DNA from: Acidobacteriota bacterium
GTDB lineage: Bacteria; Acidobacteriota; Terriglobia; Terriglobales; Acidobacteriaceae
Direction: 5' to 3'
NCBI GenBank assembly: GCA_013285705.1
Contig: JABDHA010000006.1
Span: 1 to 64,000 of the forward strand
Length of the DNA: 64,000 bases
In this document: positions 26,881-35,627 of the stretch, piece by piece
How the letters are laid out: each line of letters begins with the position of its first letter
Position numbering within the stretch: the stretch's first letter is position 1
Translations under genes and position numbers: made by a program
The notes under the pieces: model-generated
What the model saw: only the letters and a program-made list of their open reading frames with translations
The model's database searches: none
What the model was told of the DNA's origin: nothing

Positions 26881-27987
26881 ATGAATGCTCGAACACTAAA
26901 AATTCCTTTCTCATCGCTCAAAAGTCGAGTGCCCTTTCTACTCCTGCCACTGATTGGAGCCACATTCATTGCAACGATCTCCGGAATATCACCGGCGCAG
27001 ACAGTCGAACACACGACCCTGCTTGCTGCCGACTCGGACGGTGACGGAATGAGTGACGTACTGGAACAGGCCCTTCTCATCCAGTTCGAACCCGTCTTCA
27101 TGGTGGGGCGGCACGATTGTTCGGAGACTCCCGCTGAATTTCATCCGGACGTCAGAACGCCGGAGCCCGAACAGGAGAATGGGACCATCTACGGTCAGGT
27201 CTTCCTCGCAAAAACCTCCACCGATACACGGCCCGTTGCGGAAGTTCATTATTATCACCTCTGGAATAAGGATTGCGGTCCTCACGGTCATGCGCTCGAT
27301 ACAGAACATGTCTCTGTTCTCGTTCAAGCCTCTGACAGCCAGCTCTCTTCCGCCACATGGAAGGCGATGTACTGGTACGCAGCAGCACACGAAAACACCG
27401 TGTGCGATGTGAGTCAGATAGCACGCGCCTCCACCCTTCGCGCCGAAGATCATGGTGCAAAAGTTTGGATTTCGCCTGGCAAACATGCTTCCTATCTCAA
27501 TGAGACTCTATGCCAGAGCGGGTGCGGGGCGGACAGGTGCTTGGACATGGTTCCGCTCACACCAGGAAAGCTCATCAATCTGGGAGAGATTGGCCAGCCA
27601 ATGAACGGCTCTCTGTTCATCGCATCGACAGCGTGGCCGCTTGCGGACAAAATGACCCGCTCGAACTTCCCGCCCGGTCCGATCGCTCGTCTCAATGAAC
27701 TTCCGGTGAGTGATATCGCATGGTTCAATGTGGGCATGCATCCGGCGCAGGGTATGATCGCCGTCAGCAGTTCGACAGAACAGGCCATAGCAGAAAGCGG
27801 ATACAACACTACAGCGGCAATTTCTATCGCAGGAGATTCGACTGGCACAGCTCTTTCCACCGCACAAGACTCGACGGGCAACGCTCTCCAGAAGAGCTAT
27901 CGGCATACGAAGCATGCTCTCGGTATTTCAGCCAGGCATGTGGGAGAAGCTCTCCATGTAACCCCGAAGGATGTGACGCCACAGTAG
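26881..27987 (+). CDS. Secreted Vps62-like protein with amphipathic 11-residue repeats
   Basis: A 368-residue exported protein. After a hydrophobic leader comes DSDGDGMSDVLEQALL, an EF-hand-like loop. The core (about 65-230) reads EVHYYHLWNKDCG, LDTEHVSVLVQA, KAMYWYAAAHENTVCD, KVWISPGKHASYLN and CGADRC, a pattern resembling Vps62/DUF946-type domains, with paired cysteines that may form disulfides. Residues 317-360 are four 11-residue units (AGDSTGTALST, AQDSTGNALQK, SYRHTKHALGI, SARHVGEALHV), an LEA/apolipoprotein-like amphipathic helix pattern. Its stop codon abuts that of the convergent gene at 27988. Function unknown; lipid-surface binding is an inference. Confidence 0.65.
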   Translation: MNARTLKIPFSSLKSRVPFLLLPLIGATFIATISGISPAQTVEHTTLLAADSDGDGMSDVLEQALLIQFEPVFMVGRHDCSETPAEFHPDVRTPEPEQENGTIYGQVFLAKTSTDTRPVAEVHYYHLWNKDCGPHGHALDTEHVSVLVQASDSQLSSATWKAMYWYAAAHENTVCDVSQIARASTLRAEDHGAKVWISPGKHASYLNETLCQSGCGADRCLDMVPLTPGKLINLGEIGQPMNGSLFIASTAWPLADKMTRSNFPPGPIARLNELPVSDIAWFNVGMHPAQGMIAVSSSTEQAIAESGYNTTAAISIAGDSTGTALSTAQDSTGNALQKSYRHTKHALGISARHVGEALHVTPKDVTPQ

Positions 27988-28860
27988 CTACGGTACGGTG
28001 GCGACGGGCGGCAGCGATACTAGGAATGCCCCGAGGTCGCGTTTGAGGTAAGAAATTCTGGCCCGAACGTCCTGTAGCATGGCTGCGCGGTCTTCGAAGT
28101 CGTCGATGCTGAGTTGCAACTGCTCTGATGGCTGGCTTGTGAGGTGATCGATCTTCTCTTTGCTCTCCAGTGAGTCGATCCGTTTCACCTGCACCCACGT
28201 CTGTAACAAGTCCTGCTTGCGGGTGACGCCGCGAGGCCCGTAGGCGGACTCTTCATTCAAGAACGTCCATATGATCGGTGGATACTGGCTGTTCTGCAGA
28301 ATGGGCCGGTCGAAAAATTGGGCGAGCATATTGGATGGGAAATCGAATTGCCCGCTCTTCCCTGCCTGCGCGTGAATTCCAGCGAGGGCGAATCCGACAG
28401 ACAATGTGCCGGCTCCGATGCCGACACCGGCCGCAGGCTTAGTCAAATTGGATGAAAACTGGAGACCGGAGCTGGTTGCGCCGACAGCCCCACCGATGAG
28501 TGCGCTGAGCAGGTTGTCGCGGCTGACAGTGCGGTCGCGACGGTCGGCGAGATACCCGCGCACTTCATTGGAGCGCGCTATCTCGTTGTCGATCTGGGCG
28601 ATGGTAGCATCCACCTGCAGCGAAGCGGCCATCACTTGTTCGGAGATGTGTTGATGCAGCCAGAGGATCTGCCACCGATCTGCGGATACGGCGCTGCCCG
28701 AAAGCTCTTCCAGTTGCTTTATTTCGGACAGAACCCCTATAAGTTGAGCAGTGGTCTCAGAAGTGGGCTGCTTCGGTCGCCCGGATACAGGAGACTGCGC
28801 CGCAGCGGTCAATGTAATGGTCACAAGCGCAAACATCGTCAGGTTGCGAACAAGACTCAT
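27988..28860 (-). CDS. Secreted protein of unknown function with glycine-rich hydrophobic centre
   Basis: A 290-residue protein with a signal peptide (MSLVRNLTMFALVTITLTAAAQ). Helical segments with coiled-coil character occur at about 35-115 (DATIAQIDNEIARSNEVRGY) and 215-285 (SIDDFEDRAAMLQDVRARIS). Between them is a hydrophobic, glycine-zipper-like stretch (LLSALIGGAVGATSSG ... VGIGAGTLSVGFALAGI) that could insert in a membrane. No family was recognised. It is convergent with the Vps62-like gene, with adjoining stop codons, and divergent from the GT-C-like gene. No Shine-Dalgarno is evident before this ATG. Confidence 0.6.
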   Translation of the reverse strand: MSLVRNLTMFALVTITLTAAAQSPVSGRPKQPTSETTAQLIGVLSEIKQLEELSGSAVSADRWQILWLHQHISEQVMAASLQVDATIAQIDNEIARSNEVRGYLADRRDRTVSRDNLLSALIGGAVGATSSGLQFSSNLTKPAAGVGIGAGTLSVGFALAGIHAQAGKSGQFDFPSNMLAQFFDRPILQNSQYPPIIWTFLNEESAYGPRGVTRKQDLLQTWVQVKRIDSLESKEKIDHLTSQPSEQLQLSIDDFEDRAAMLQDVRARISYLKRDLGAFLVSLPPVATVP

Positions 28861-28969
28861 CGCGATTATGATGACACGTCGCTTGCCGTCTGCGCACAGG
28901 TGAAATTAGCCCGCCTGTGGACCACCACGGCCTGATCGACGGATTTCTCCTCTAAACTCACATATACGC

Positions 28970-30541
28970 ATGATCAAGCCTCTTCGCCGGTGGTTCCGTG
29001 TTCCGCTTTTCCTGCTGGCTCTCGCAGCGGGGCTCATCGCCTTCGTAGTGCAATCGGGAGAGTTGGGTTCAGCCGACACACAACATCGGCTTCAATCGAC
29101 TCATTCCTTCTGGACTGCGGAGCCCCCGGTATTTCCGCAGGAGTTTCCCGAATTCGGCGTGCATGGCAGTGGAGGCAGGTTACAGAGTTGGTATGGTATC
29201 GGGCAGTCGCTGCTCATGCTGCCTGCGGACTTGGTTGGTGCGTATGTGGAGCGGCTTCCGGTGTTTGCTGACTACAACGGGAACGATCCCAGCGTTCGCA
29301 ACATCATCGTCAGCTACAGTACAAACATCCTTGTCAGCGTGTTGACCTCGCTGGTTTGCTTCCGATTTCTGCGGCAATTGGGCTTTAAGGAGAAGCATGC
29401 CATTGCCGGGGTTCTGGCGCTGCTGCTCGCGACGACGCACCTGCATTACATGCAGAACATGATGGAGAACAACTACATCTTTCTGTTGACGCTGACCGGC
29501 CTCTCTTATCAATACGAATGGTTGCGCAACGATAGTCGGCGCGCTCTCCTGGTTGGCTCAGGCGCTTTCGGGCTGAACCTGCTGACGCGACTCACCACAG
29601 GCATGGACCTGCTGGCTGGAGCCCTCTTCATGTTGCTTGTCCTGTGGTTCGAAGGGATTCGGGGGCGAGTTCTCTGGAGCCGGTGTCGGACCTACATCGT
29701 AGCCGGTCTCCCGGTGTATGCGTTTTTCGGATTCATTGACCGCTGGTATCAGTACCATCGTTTCGGATCGTTCTTTAACACCTACGTGAGTGTGGTCGCT
29801 CGCGAAACCCGGCAACGAAATCCATCTCTGCCTGCCAGCTATCCATTCGAGACCCCATTTCATGTCGGTTTTTTCGGGGCGTTATTCGCACCCGAGAAGT
29901 CGATTTTCCTCTTCGACCCGTTGCTGATTCTCATGATTTTGCTCGCCGTCGTAGCCTGGAAGCGGTTCAGTCCAGCCGTTAAGGCGTATGCAATCACGGT
30001 TTGTATCTTGCTGTTTGCATACATCAGCTTCTATGCCCGATATACGGTGTGGAGCGGTGATTTCGCCTGGGGTGATCGCTACGTTTCAACGACCGTTGAA
30101 TTTGTGGCCCTGCTCGCAGTTCCCTTGCTGCTACGTTATCGCAGCGAGATTGGGTCTCTCGTTTGGACAACAGGAATAGCGCTCATAGCAATCAGCACTG
30201 CGGTACAAATCGCATCGCTGGCCTTCTGGCTGCCCCTCGAAATTTACCAGATGGAGACACTCGGTCATCCAACTTTCGTCATTGCCTTGCGCATGCGGAA
30301 TATTGTTGCCTTCGCGTTCGGAAAAATGGATGTCTGGGGCCTGAGTAATCACGCCATGACTGAGGATCCATGGGACTACGTCCACATCACCACTTGGAAT
30401 TTCCTGCCCTTTTTACTGAAGCGGGTAGGTGTGGCGCCCGCGAAGATCGTGCACCTGGCATTCGCCGTATGGAGCGCAGGCCTGGCTGCGTTAGCGATCG
30501 TTCTTTGGCGACTCCGCCAAGTGTCTGCGCAACTGGATTAG
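28970..30541 (+). CDS. Polytopic membrane protein, GT-C glycosyltransferase-like
   Basis: A 523-residue integral membrane protein with about eleven hydrophobic segments. The first extracytoplasmic loop has SADTQHRLQSTHSFW, where an Asp sits where GT-C enzymes such as PMT/GT39 keep the catalytic acid. A later loop has FYARYTVWSGDFAWGDRYV. GT-C enzymes use polyprenyl-phosphate sugars to modify lipids or proteins outside the membrane; that role here is inferred only from topology and the loop acid. There is no polysaccharide cluster nearby. It converges with the KdpD N-terminal gene, with 13 bases between stops. Confidence 0.6.
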   Translation: MIKPLRRWFRVPLFLLALAAGLIAFVVQSGELGSADTQHRLQSTHSFWTAEPPVFPQEFPEFGVHGSGGRLQSWYGIGQSLLMLPADLVGAYVERLPVFADYNGNDPSVRNIIVSYSTNILVSVLTSLVCFRFLRQLGFKEKHAIAGVLALLLATTHLHYMQNMMENNYIFLLTLTGLSYQYEWLRNDSRRALLVGSGAFGLNLLTRLTTGMDLLAGALFMLLVLWFEGIRGRVLWSRCRTYIVAGLPVYAFFGFIDRWYQYHRFGSFFNTYVSVVARETRQRNPSLPASYPFETPFHVGFFGALFAPEKSIFLFDPLLILMILLAVVAWKRFSPAVKAYAITVCILLFAYISFYARYTVWSGDFAWGDRYVSTTVEFVALLAVPLLLRYRSEIGSLVWTTGIALIAISTAVQIASLAFWLPLEIYQMETLGHPTFVIALRMRNIVAFAFGKMDVWGLSNHAMTEDPWDYVHITTWNFLPFLLKRVGVAPAKIVHLAFAVWSAGLAALAIVLWRLRQVSAQLD

Positions 30542-30554
30542 AGCATCTTCCTGT

Positions 30555-31706
30555 TCACTCTTGCGTGATGATGTGAACGTCAATAAAGGGCACATCTTGG
30601 AGAAAGCGTTGAATCGCCCAGTAATATAGATATTTTCGAATCCCGCGAATTGCGGAGCGTCCGAAAATCACCTGCGTTGCTCTTTTCTCACGAACAAATG
30701 CGGCTACTGCCAGCGGCACACTCCGCCCTTTTAATTCAATGATCTCAGCTTCAAGATTTCGGGCGAACTGCTGATTGATCGCCAGGGTCCGCTCCTGTTC
30801 TTCCGTGCGCGTTTGCCCTAAATCGACGTGGACAACGTAGAGATCGCCCCCGATGCCTTGGGCCATCCGTGCGCCCCGGGCAATGAGTTGTTGCGATGCC
30901 GGGTTGGAGCTGATGCAGACAACCACGCATTCATGCACTGCCCAGTGCCCGCCCAGTTTCTTCTTTCTTACGTAGTCATCCAAATTTCGGTCAACGGCGC
31001 GCGCAACTTGTTGCAAAGCCATTTCTCTGAGGGCAATTAAGTTCCCACGCCGGAAAAAATTCGTGAGTGCCTGTTCTGCCCTGTCAATGGGATAGATGTC
31101 GCCCCTGCGCATTCTCGTCTGCAGGGCCTCCGGAGTCAGATCTGCCATCACGATCTCATCTGCTTTTTGCAAGACCCAGTCGGGAATCATCTCTCGGACG
31201 GTAATTCCCGTCAAGCTCTGGACGGTGGGGCTGGCGCTCTCAATATGCTGAATATTGATTGTGGACAGGACATCGATCTTGGCGTCAAGCAGTTCCAGAA
31301 CATCTTCATAGCGTTTCGCATATTTGCTGCCTTCGATGTTGGTATGAGCCAGTTCATCCACGATTACAACCTGGGGCGCCCGCGCGATGATGGCATCCAC
31401 GTCCATTTCCTCAAAGACTGTGCCGCGGAATTCCAGCGAACGTCGTTGTACCGTCTCAAGTTTAGAGGCCAGTTCTGCCGTCGGAACACGCCCGTGAGTT
31501 TCGACGATTCCAATCACGACATCTTCACCGCGTTGACGACGGCGTATCGCTTCGCTGAGCATGCTATAAGTTTTGCCAACGCCAGGAGCGTATCCCAAAA
31601 AGATCTTGAATAGCCCCTTTGCTTTGGCAGGTGCCACCTTTTCGAGCCAGTTCTCAGGCGTCTCATGTTCAAAAGGCGAGTTGTCCGCTCTGGAGGGCAT
31701 ATCCAT
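30555..31706 (-). CDS. Stand-alone KdpD N-terminal sensor domain plus Usp domain
   Basis: A 383-residue protein equal to the cytosolic N-terminal half of the K+ sensor kinase KdpD. Residues about 25-235 are the KdpD domain with Walker A GYAPGVGKT (38-46) and Walker B VVIVDELAHTN (about 113-122). Residues about 255-378 are a universal-stress-protein-type domain (HECVVVCISSNPASQQLI ... RATQVIFGRS). There is no membrane or kinase part. The histidine kinase half is the divergent gene at 31719, so KdpD is split into two chains. kdpFABC and kdpE are not in the window. The start is ATG 31706 or ATG 31700; neither has a Shine-Dalgarno. In intact KdpD this region tunes kinase and phosphatase balance; here it would act in trans. 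Confidence 0.88.
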   Translation of the reverse strand: MDMPSRADNSPFEHETPENWLEKVAPAKAKGLFKIFLGYAPGVGKTYSMLSEAIRRRQRGEDVVIGIVETHGRVPTAELASKLETVQRRSLEFRGTVFEEMDVDAIIARAPQVVIVDELAHTNIEGSKYAKRYEDVLELLDAKIDVLSTINIQHIESASPTVQSLTGITVREMIPDWVLQKADEIVMADLTPEALQTRMRRGDIYPIDRAEQALTNFFRRGNLIALREMALQQVARAVDRNLDDYVRKKKLGGHWAVHECVVVCISSNPASQQLIARGARMAQGIGGDLYVVHVDLGQTRTEEQERTLAINQQFARNLEAEIIELKGRSVPLAVAAFVREKRATQVIFGRSAIRGIRKYLYYWAIQRFLQDVPFIDVHIITQE

Positions 31707-31721
31707 TACAATGACGCCGTG
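31700..31721. promoter_or_regulatory. Face-to-face start region of the split kdpD halves
   Basis: The minus-strand ATG (31706 or 31700) and the plus-strand GTG at 31719 are only 12-18 bases apart. TACAAT at 31707-31712, six bases before the GTG, could be a -10 box for a leaderless plus-strand transcript, although a well-spaced -35 is not evident. Any promoter for either gene must overlap the beginning of the other gene, so the two are likely to be co-controlled or to interfere with each other. Confidence 0.4.
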
Positions 31722-33158
31722 AACCGGCGTTGGGTATTAGAGCTCGTTAGATATGTGTGCGCCACTGCTGTCATCGGATGCATCGTCCTCATCTATTTCA
31801 AGTGGATCCATGTCAACCCGACCACGGTTGCTCTCACATTCTTACTCGGGATCCTTTTCATTGCCAACCGTTTTGGCCTTCGCTACTCCGTTTATATGTC
31901 GTTTCTTGCGGCATTGGCTTTCAACTTCTTTTTCCTTCCACCGGTCGAAACACTTACCATTGCCGATCCCCAAAACTGGGTGGCACTCCTGGCCTTCCTG
32001 ACTGCAGGCGTCCTGGCAAGCCATCTATCGGAGCGGATAAGACGTGAGGTTCGGGCAACAGACCAACGTAGGCGTGAAGTCGAGCGACTGTACGACTTCA
32101 GCCAAAGAATTCTCACATCCGATCGGCTCGCAGACCTTTTGAACGCCATGCCCAGCCACATTGCCTCTTTATTCCAAAATGAAGCAGCGGATATCTACCT
32201 TCTGGAAAGTGACAGGGTGTATCGTTCACCGTCCGATAGCGGAAGTATCACCACGGAAGAGCTGCGTAAGGTCGCGAATCGTGGGGAGATACGCTGTGCT
32301 GGTGCCAAAGACCTGTGTATTGCTCCACTGTTGCAGGGGGGGCGGCCTATTGGCGCGATAGGTATCGCAGGAAACGTACCCTCTAGAGAGACGATCGACG
32401 CCCTGAGCGGCTTGATAGCCCTTGCCGTAGAGCGAAGCATTACGGGGGAGCACTTGGCTCGTACCGAAGCAGCCCAGGAAAGTAAGCGAATGAGAGCCGC
32501 GCTGCTCGATTCTGTCACGCATGAACTGCGTACACCATTGAGGGCTATTACCGAATCGGTCACGAACTTAACATCCGGCACGATCCAAGACTCGGCGACG
32601 AAAGAAGAGATGTTGGCGATGATCGAGGAACAGACCGCGCGAATGAACCGCTTGATCGCCCAGGCCGTCGAGGTCGCACAGTTAGATGCGCAACAAATCG
32701 AACCGCGGCTCGAACCGGCGCAGATGAAAGACGTCGTTCAGGAAGCGATTGCAGAGTGTCAGGCGCTCCTCAAGAAGCACCCTGTCGATGTACGTCTTCC
32801 TTCCACGCTGCCGGCAGTGCGTATGGACCTCAAGTTGATTCAGAAGGTCCTTCGCAACCTGCTTGAAAATGCCGCCAAATATTCCGAGGATGAGGAACCG
32901 ATATTCATCAGCGCAGAAGTACAAGGATCTCTTCTGGTAACGAGCGTTGCAGATCGCGGAAGCGGCATAGACGACTTTGATAAATCTCTCATCTTCGACA
33001 AATTCTACCGAGGGCAAGGTCAGCGCTACCGCGTGCAGGGAACCGGCATGGGCCTTGCAATTGTAAAGGCTATTGTTGACGCTCACGGTGGCAAAGTTGA
33101 AGTGACCAGCCAACTTGGAATAGGATCTGTGTTTTCTTTTTCTTTGCCAACTACGTGA
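31719..33158 (+). CDS. KdpD C-terminal-type sensor histidine kinase (DUF4118-GAF-HisKA-HATPase)
   Basis: About 479 residues matching the C-terminal half of KdpD. Four helices form the DUF4118 membrane domain (from LVRYVCATAVIGCIVLIYF to ALLAFLTAGVLASHL), followed by a GAF-like region, the H-box SVTHELRTPLRAI with the phospho-accepting His, the N-box LLENAAKYS, and ATP-lid motifs ADRGSGID and GTGMGLAIVKAI. The ORF track starts at 31665 and would overlap the divergent gene by 42 bases; GTG 31719 (then NRRWVLELVRY) places the first helix where the family has it and avoids overlap, but it lacks a Shine-Dalgarno. No response regulator is adjacent, so the partner is unknown. Confidence 0.85.
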   Translation: MNRRWVLELVRYVCATAVIGCIVLIYFKWIHVNPTTVALTFLLGILFIANRFGLRYSVYMSFLAALAFNFFFLPPVETLTIADPQNWVALLAFLTAGVLASHLSERIRREVRATDQRRREVERLYDFSQRILTSDRLADLLNAMPSHIASLFQNEAADIYLLESDRVYRSPSDSGSITTEELRKVANRGEIRCAGAKDLCIAPLLQGGRPIGAIGIAGNVPSRETIDALSGLIALAVERSITGEHLARTEAAQESKRMRAALLDSVTHELRTPLRAITESVTNLTSGTIQDSATKEEMLAMIEEQTARMNRLIAQAVEVAQLDAQQIEPRLEPAQMKDVVQEAIAECQALLKKHPVDVRLPSTLPAVRMDLKLIQKVLRNLLENAAKYSEDEEPIFISAEVQGSLLVTSVADRGSGIDDFDKSLIFDKFYRGQGQRYRVQGTGMGLAIVKAIVDAHGGKVEVTSQLGIGSVFSFSLPTT

Positions 33159-33238
33159 CATGTACTCTTTAGTCCGATAAAGAAGCTGTAACCTTATCCA
33201 CATTGATAGAGTCTCAGTGTCGGGGGAGTTAAAGTTTC

Positions 33239-34984
33239 ATGGTCTTGTTCGTTTTGGCCTATCTGGGCGGTGTTCTTACAATTCTGAGCCCGTGTATCCT
33301 CCCGATTCTGCCCTTCACCTTCGCGCGCGCCGACCAGCCCTTCCGAAAAACCGGCTTGCCGCTGCTGCTGAGCATGGCCATCACATTCGCCGCTGTGGCT
33401 TCCATCGCTGTAGCCGGCGGCTCATGGCTGGTGCGTGCGAATCAGTATGGACGCATCGCCGCTCTCATCGTCTTTGCACTGTTGGGACTGTCTCTTCTCT
33501 GGCCCGCATTTGCCGAAAGACTCTCACGGCCGTTTGTACGACTCGGCAGCCGTCTCACACAGAGTGCATCGACTGATTCTCGCAGCATTGTGTGGCAGTC
33601 GCTCTTGCTCGGCGTTGCCACCGGCCTGCTCTGGGCACCGTGCGCAGGTCCGATCCTCGGCCTCATCCTCACTGGCGCGGCCCTGCAAGGCGCAAGCGCC
33701 CACACCTCGGTGCTTCTGCTGATCTATGCCGCAGGTGCGGCGACATCCCTGGCCGTGGCACTGCTCGCAGGCGGCCGTGTCTTTGCTGCCATGAAGCGTT
33801 CGCTTGGCGCAGAAGAGTGGGTACGCCGGATTCTCGGTGTGGCTGTTCTCGCTGCCGTAATTGCGGTCGCTTTTGGACTCGACCGCGGTATCCTGACGCG
33901 CATTTCGCTCGCCAGTACATCGGGCGTAGAGCAGAAGCTGCTCGATCGCCTGCACCCAAAGGTCCTGCGCATTCCCGATCAGACTCTCACCATCACGGAT
34001 ACAGGAGAGACACTCACGGACAGCTCCGTGTTATCCAGCCTGTCAGGAGCTACAGCCTGGATTAATTCGCCACCACTGACCGCCGATCAACTCAAAGGCA
34101 AGGTGGTTGTCATCGACTTCTGGACATATTCCTGCATCAACTGCCTGCGCGCCCTGCCCTACACTCGCGCGTGGGCGGAGAAGTACAAAAACAGCGGGCT
34201 TGTCGTCATCGGTGTTCACACTCCGGAGTTCCCTTTCGAGAAAGACCTGTCAAATGTGCAGAAGGCCGTCCGCGATTTAGGAATTACTTACCCTGTGGCG
34301 CTCGACAACAACTACTCGATCTGGACCGCCTTCAGCAATGAATACTGGCCCGCGCACTATTTCATCGATGTAAATGGCAAAGTCCGCTACCACCATTTCG
34401 GTGAGGGAGAATACGACCAGTCCGAGCAATGGATTCAGGAACTCCTGAAGGAGCGCCCGAACGAGCAATCGCTTCCTGGTGGAATTGTGAACGTCAGCGC
34501 GCAGGGTGCCGAAGCCGCGCCGGATACGAGCGAGGTGCAATCTCCGGAAACCTATGTTGGTTATGAGCGGGCACAGAACTTTGCATCCCCTGGTGGTTTC
34601 AAGCAGAACAAAGCCAGCCTCTATATCATCCCCGCCAGCCTCGAGCTGAATCAGTGGGGGCTTGCCGGTAACTGGATTGATCACGATCAAACCGCAGTGC
34701 TTGTCTCTCCGCAGGGAAAGATTGCGTTCCGCTTTCACGCGCGCGATCTGCATCTGGTCCTCGGGCCCACGGCTGATGGAAAGCCCGTGCGCTTTCGCGT
34801 AACCATCGACGGCCACGCGCCCGGTGAAAATCATGGAGTGGATACCGACGAGCAAGGCAACGGCGTCGTTACCGAGCATCGCCTGTATCAACTAGTCAGG
34901 CAAAAAGGGACTATCATGGATCGCGTCTTCGAGATCGAGTTTCTCGATCCAGGTGCGCAGGCGTTCGCCTTCACCTTCGGGTGA
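33239..34984 (+). CDS. dipZ: DipZ: CcdA-like membrane reductase fused to a thioredoxin-like domain
   Basis: A 581-residue inner-membrane protein that moves electrons from cytosolic thioredoxin to envelope thiols. The CcdA/DsbD-type membrane part spans about 1-215 with redox cysteines Cys19 (LSPCILPILPF) and Cys135 (LWAPCAGPILG). A thioredoxin/TlpA-like domain at about 265-405 has the active site WTYSCINCLRALP (Cys299, Cys302). The C-terminal 140 residues (YVGYERAQNFASPGG ... FRFHARDLHLVLGP) match the extra domain of DipZ proteins such as mycobacterial Rv2874. GGGGAG precedes the ATG. The exported MsrB follows closely and is the likely client. Confidence 0.92.
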   Translation: MVLFVLAYLGGVLTILSPCILPILPFTFARADQPFRKTGLPLLLSMAITFAAVASIAVAGGSWLVRANQYGRIAALIVFALLGLSLLWPAFAERLSRPFVRLGSRLTQSASTDSRSIVWQSLLLGVATGLLWAPCAGPILGLILTGAALQGASAHTSVLLLIYAAGAATSLAVALLAGGRVFAAMKRSLGAEEWVRRILGVAVLAAVIAVAFGLDRGILTRISLASTSGVEQKLLDRLHPKVLRIPDQTLTITDTGETLTDSSVLSSLSGATAWINSPPLTADQLKGKVVVIDFWTYSCINCLRALPYTRAWAEKYKNSGLVVIGVHTPEFPFEKDLSNVQKAVRDLGITYPVALDNNYSIWTAFSNEYWPAHYFIDVNGKVRYHHFGEGEYDQSEQWIQELLKERPNEQSLPGGIVNVSAQGAEAAPDTSEVQSPETYVGYERAQNFASPGGFKQNKASLYIIPASLELNQWGLAGNWIDHDQTAVLVSPQGKIAFRFHARDLHLVLGPTADGKPVRFRVTIDGHAPGENHGVDTDEQGNGVVTEHRLYQLVRQKGTIMDRVFEIEFLDPGAQAFAFTFG

Positions 34985-35011
34985 GCTCGACGTATGAATC
35001 AGGAGATGATG

Positions 35012-35587
35012 ATGACCGAAGACAATTCGAAAATTAGCCGCCGAATGTTTGTCATTACTGGCGCTGCTGCCGCTGCCGGAGTTGCCCTTCGCTTACACCG
35101 CATTCGCCCCGTCGAAGCGAAAGATGTAGCTCCGAAACAGGTGAAACTCGTTCAGTTCTCCGACTCCGGCCAACGGGAAGACCTCATCACGGTTCCCATG
35201 ATCGTCAAGAGCGACGCCGAGTGGAAGGAACAATTGCCACCGGATACTTTCATCGTTACGCGTCACGCCGGCACGGAACGGCCCTACTCAGGACAATACT
35301 GGAACCTGCACGATAAGGGGTTGTACCGCTGCATCTGCTGCGACACGGCTCTCTTCAATTCGGACACAAAGTTCGAATCCGGCACCGGCTGGCCGAGCTT
35401 TTGGCAGCCAATCGCCAAAGAGAATGTCCATGAAATTTCCGATATGTCGTTGGGCATGGTGCGAACCGCGGTTTCCTGCCGAAGATGTGAGGCTCATTTA
35501 GGACACGTCTTCGACGATGGCCCAAGACCAACAGGCCTTCGCTATTGCATGAACTCAGTCTCGCTGAAATTTGCGAAATCTGCCTGA
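35012..35587 (+). CDS. msrB: Tat-exported peptide-methionine (R)-S-oxide reductase
   Basis: A 191-residue MsrB that reduces methionine-R-sulfoxide in proteins. The twin-arginine-type leader KISRRMFVITGAAAAAG directs it across the membrane, unusual for the mostly cytosolic family. The domain has zinc pairs CICC and CRRC, the signature GTGWPSFW, and the catalytic Cys in RYCMNSVSLKF. Three successive ATGs follow AGGAG; the third (35012) has the best spacing. The ATG at 34994 used in the ORF track would put the leader seven residues deeper. It is 27 bases downstream of dipZ and almost certainly in one operon; DipZ would supply the reducing power. Confidence 0.92.
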   Translation: MTEDNSKISRRMFVITGAAAAAGVALRLHRIRPVEAKDVAPKQVKLVQFSDSGQREDLITVPMIVKSDAEWKEQLPPDTFIVTRHAGTERPYSGQYWNLHDKGLYRCICCDTALFNSDTKFESGTGWPSFWQPIAKENVHEISDMSLGMVRTAVSCRRCEAHLGHVFDDGPRPTGLRYCMNSVSLKFAKSA

Positions 35588-35627
35588 CATCTTGGTAGAC
35601 AAGAAAGACCGTCAACCGGATTCCGCA

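Noticed and set aside
31665-31718. Upstream ATG start for the split KdpD kinase half
   Set aside because: It would overlap the divergent gene by 42 bases and adds residues not matching the family; GTG 31719 puts the first helix at the usual place, although this remains to be proved.
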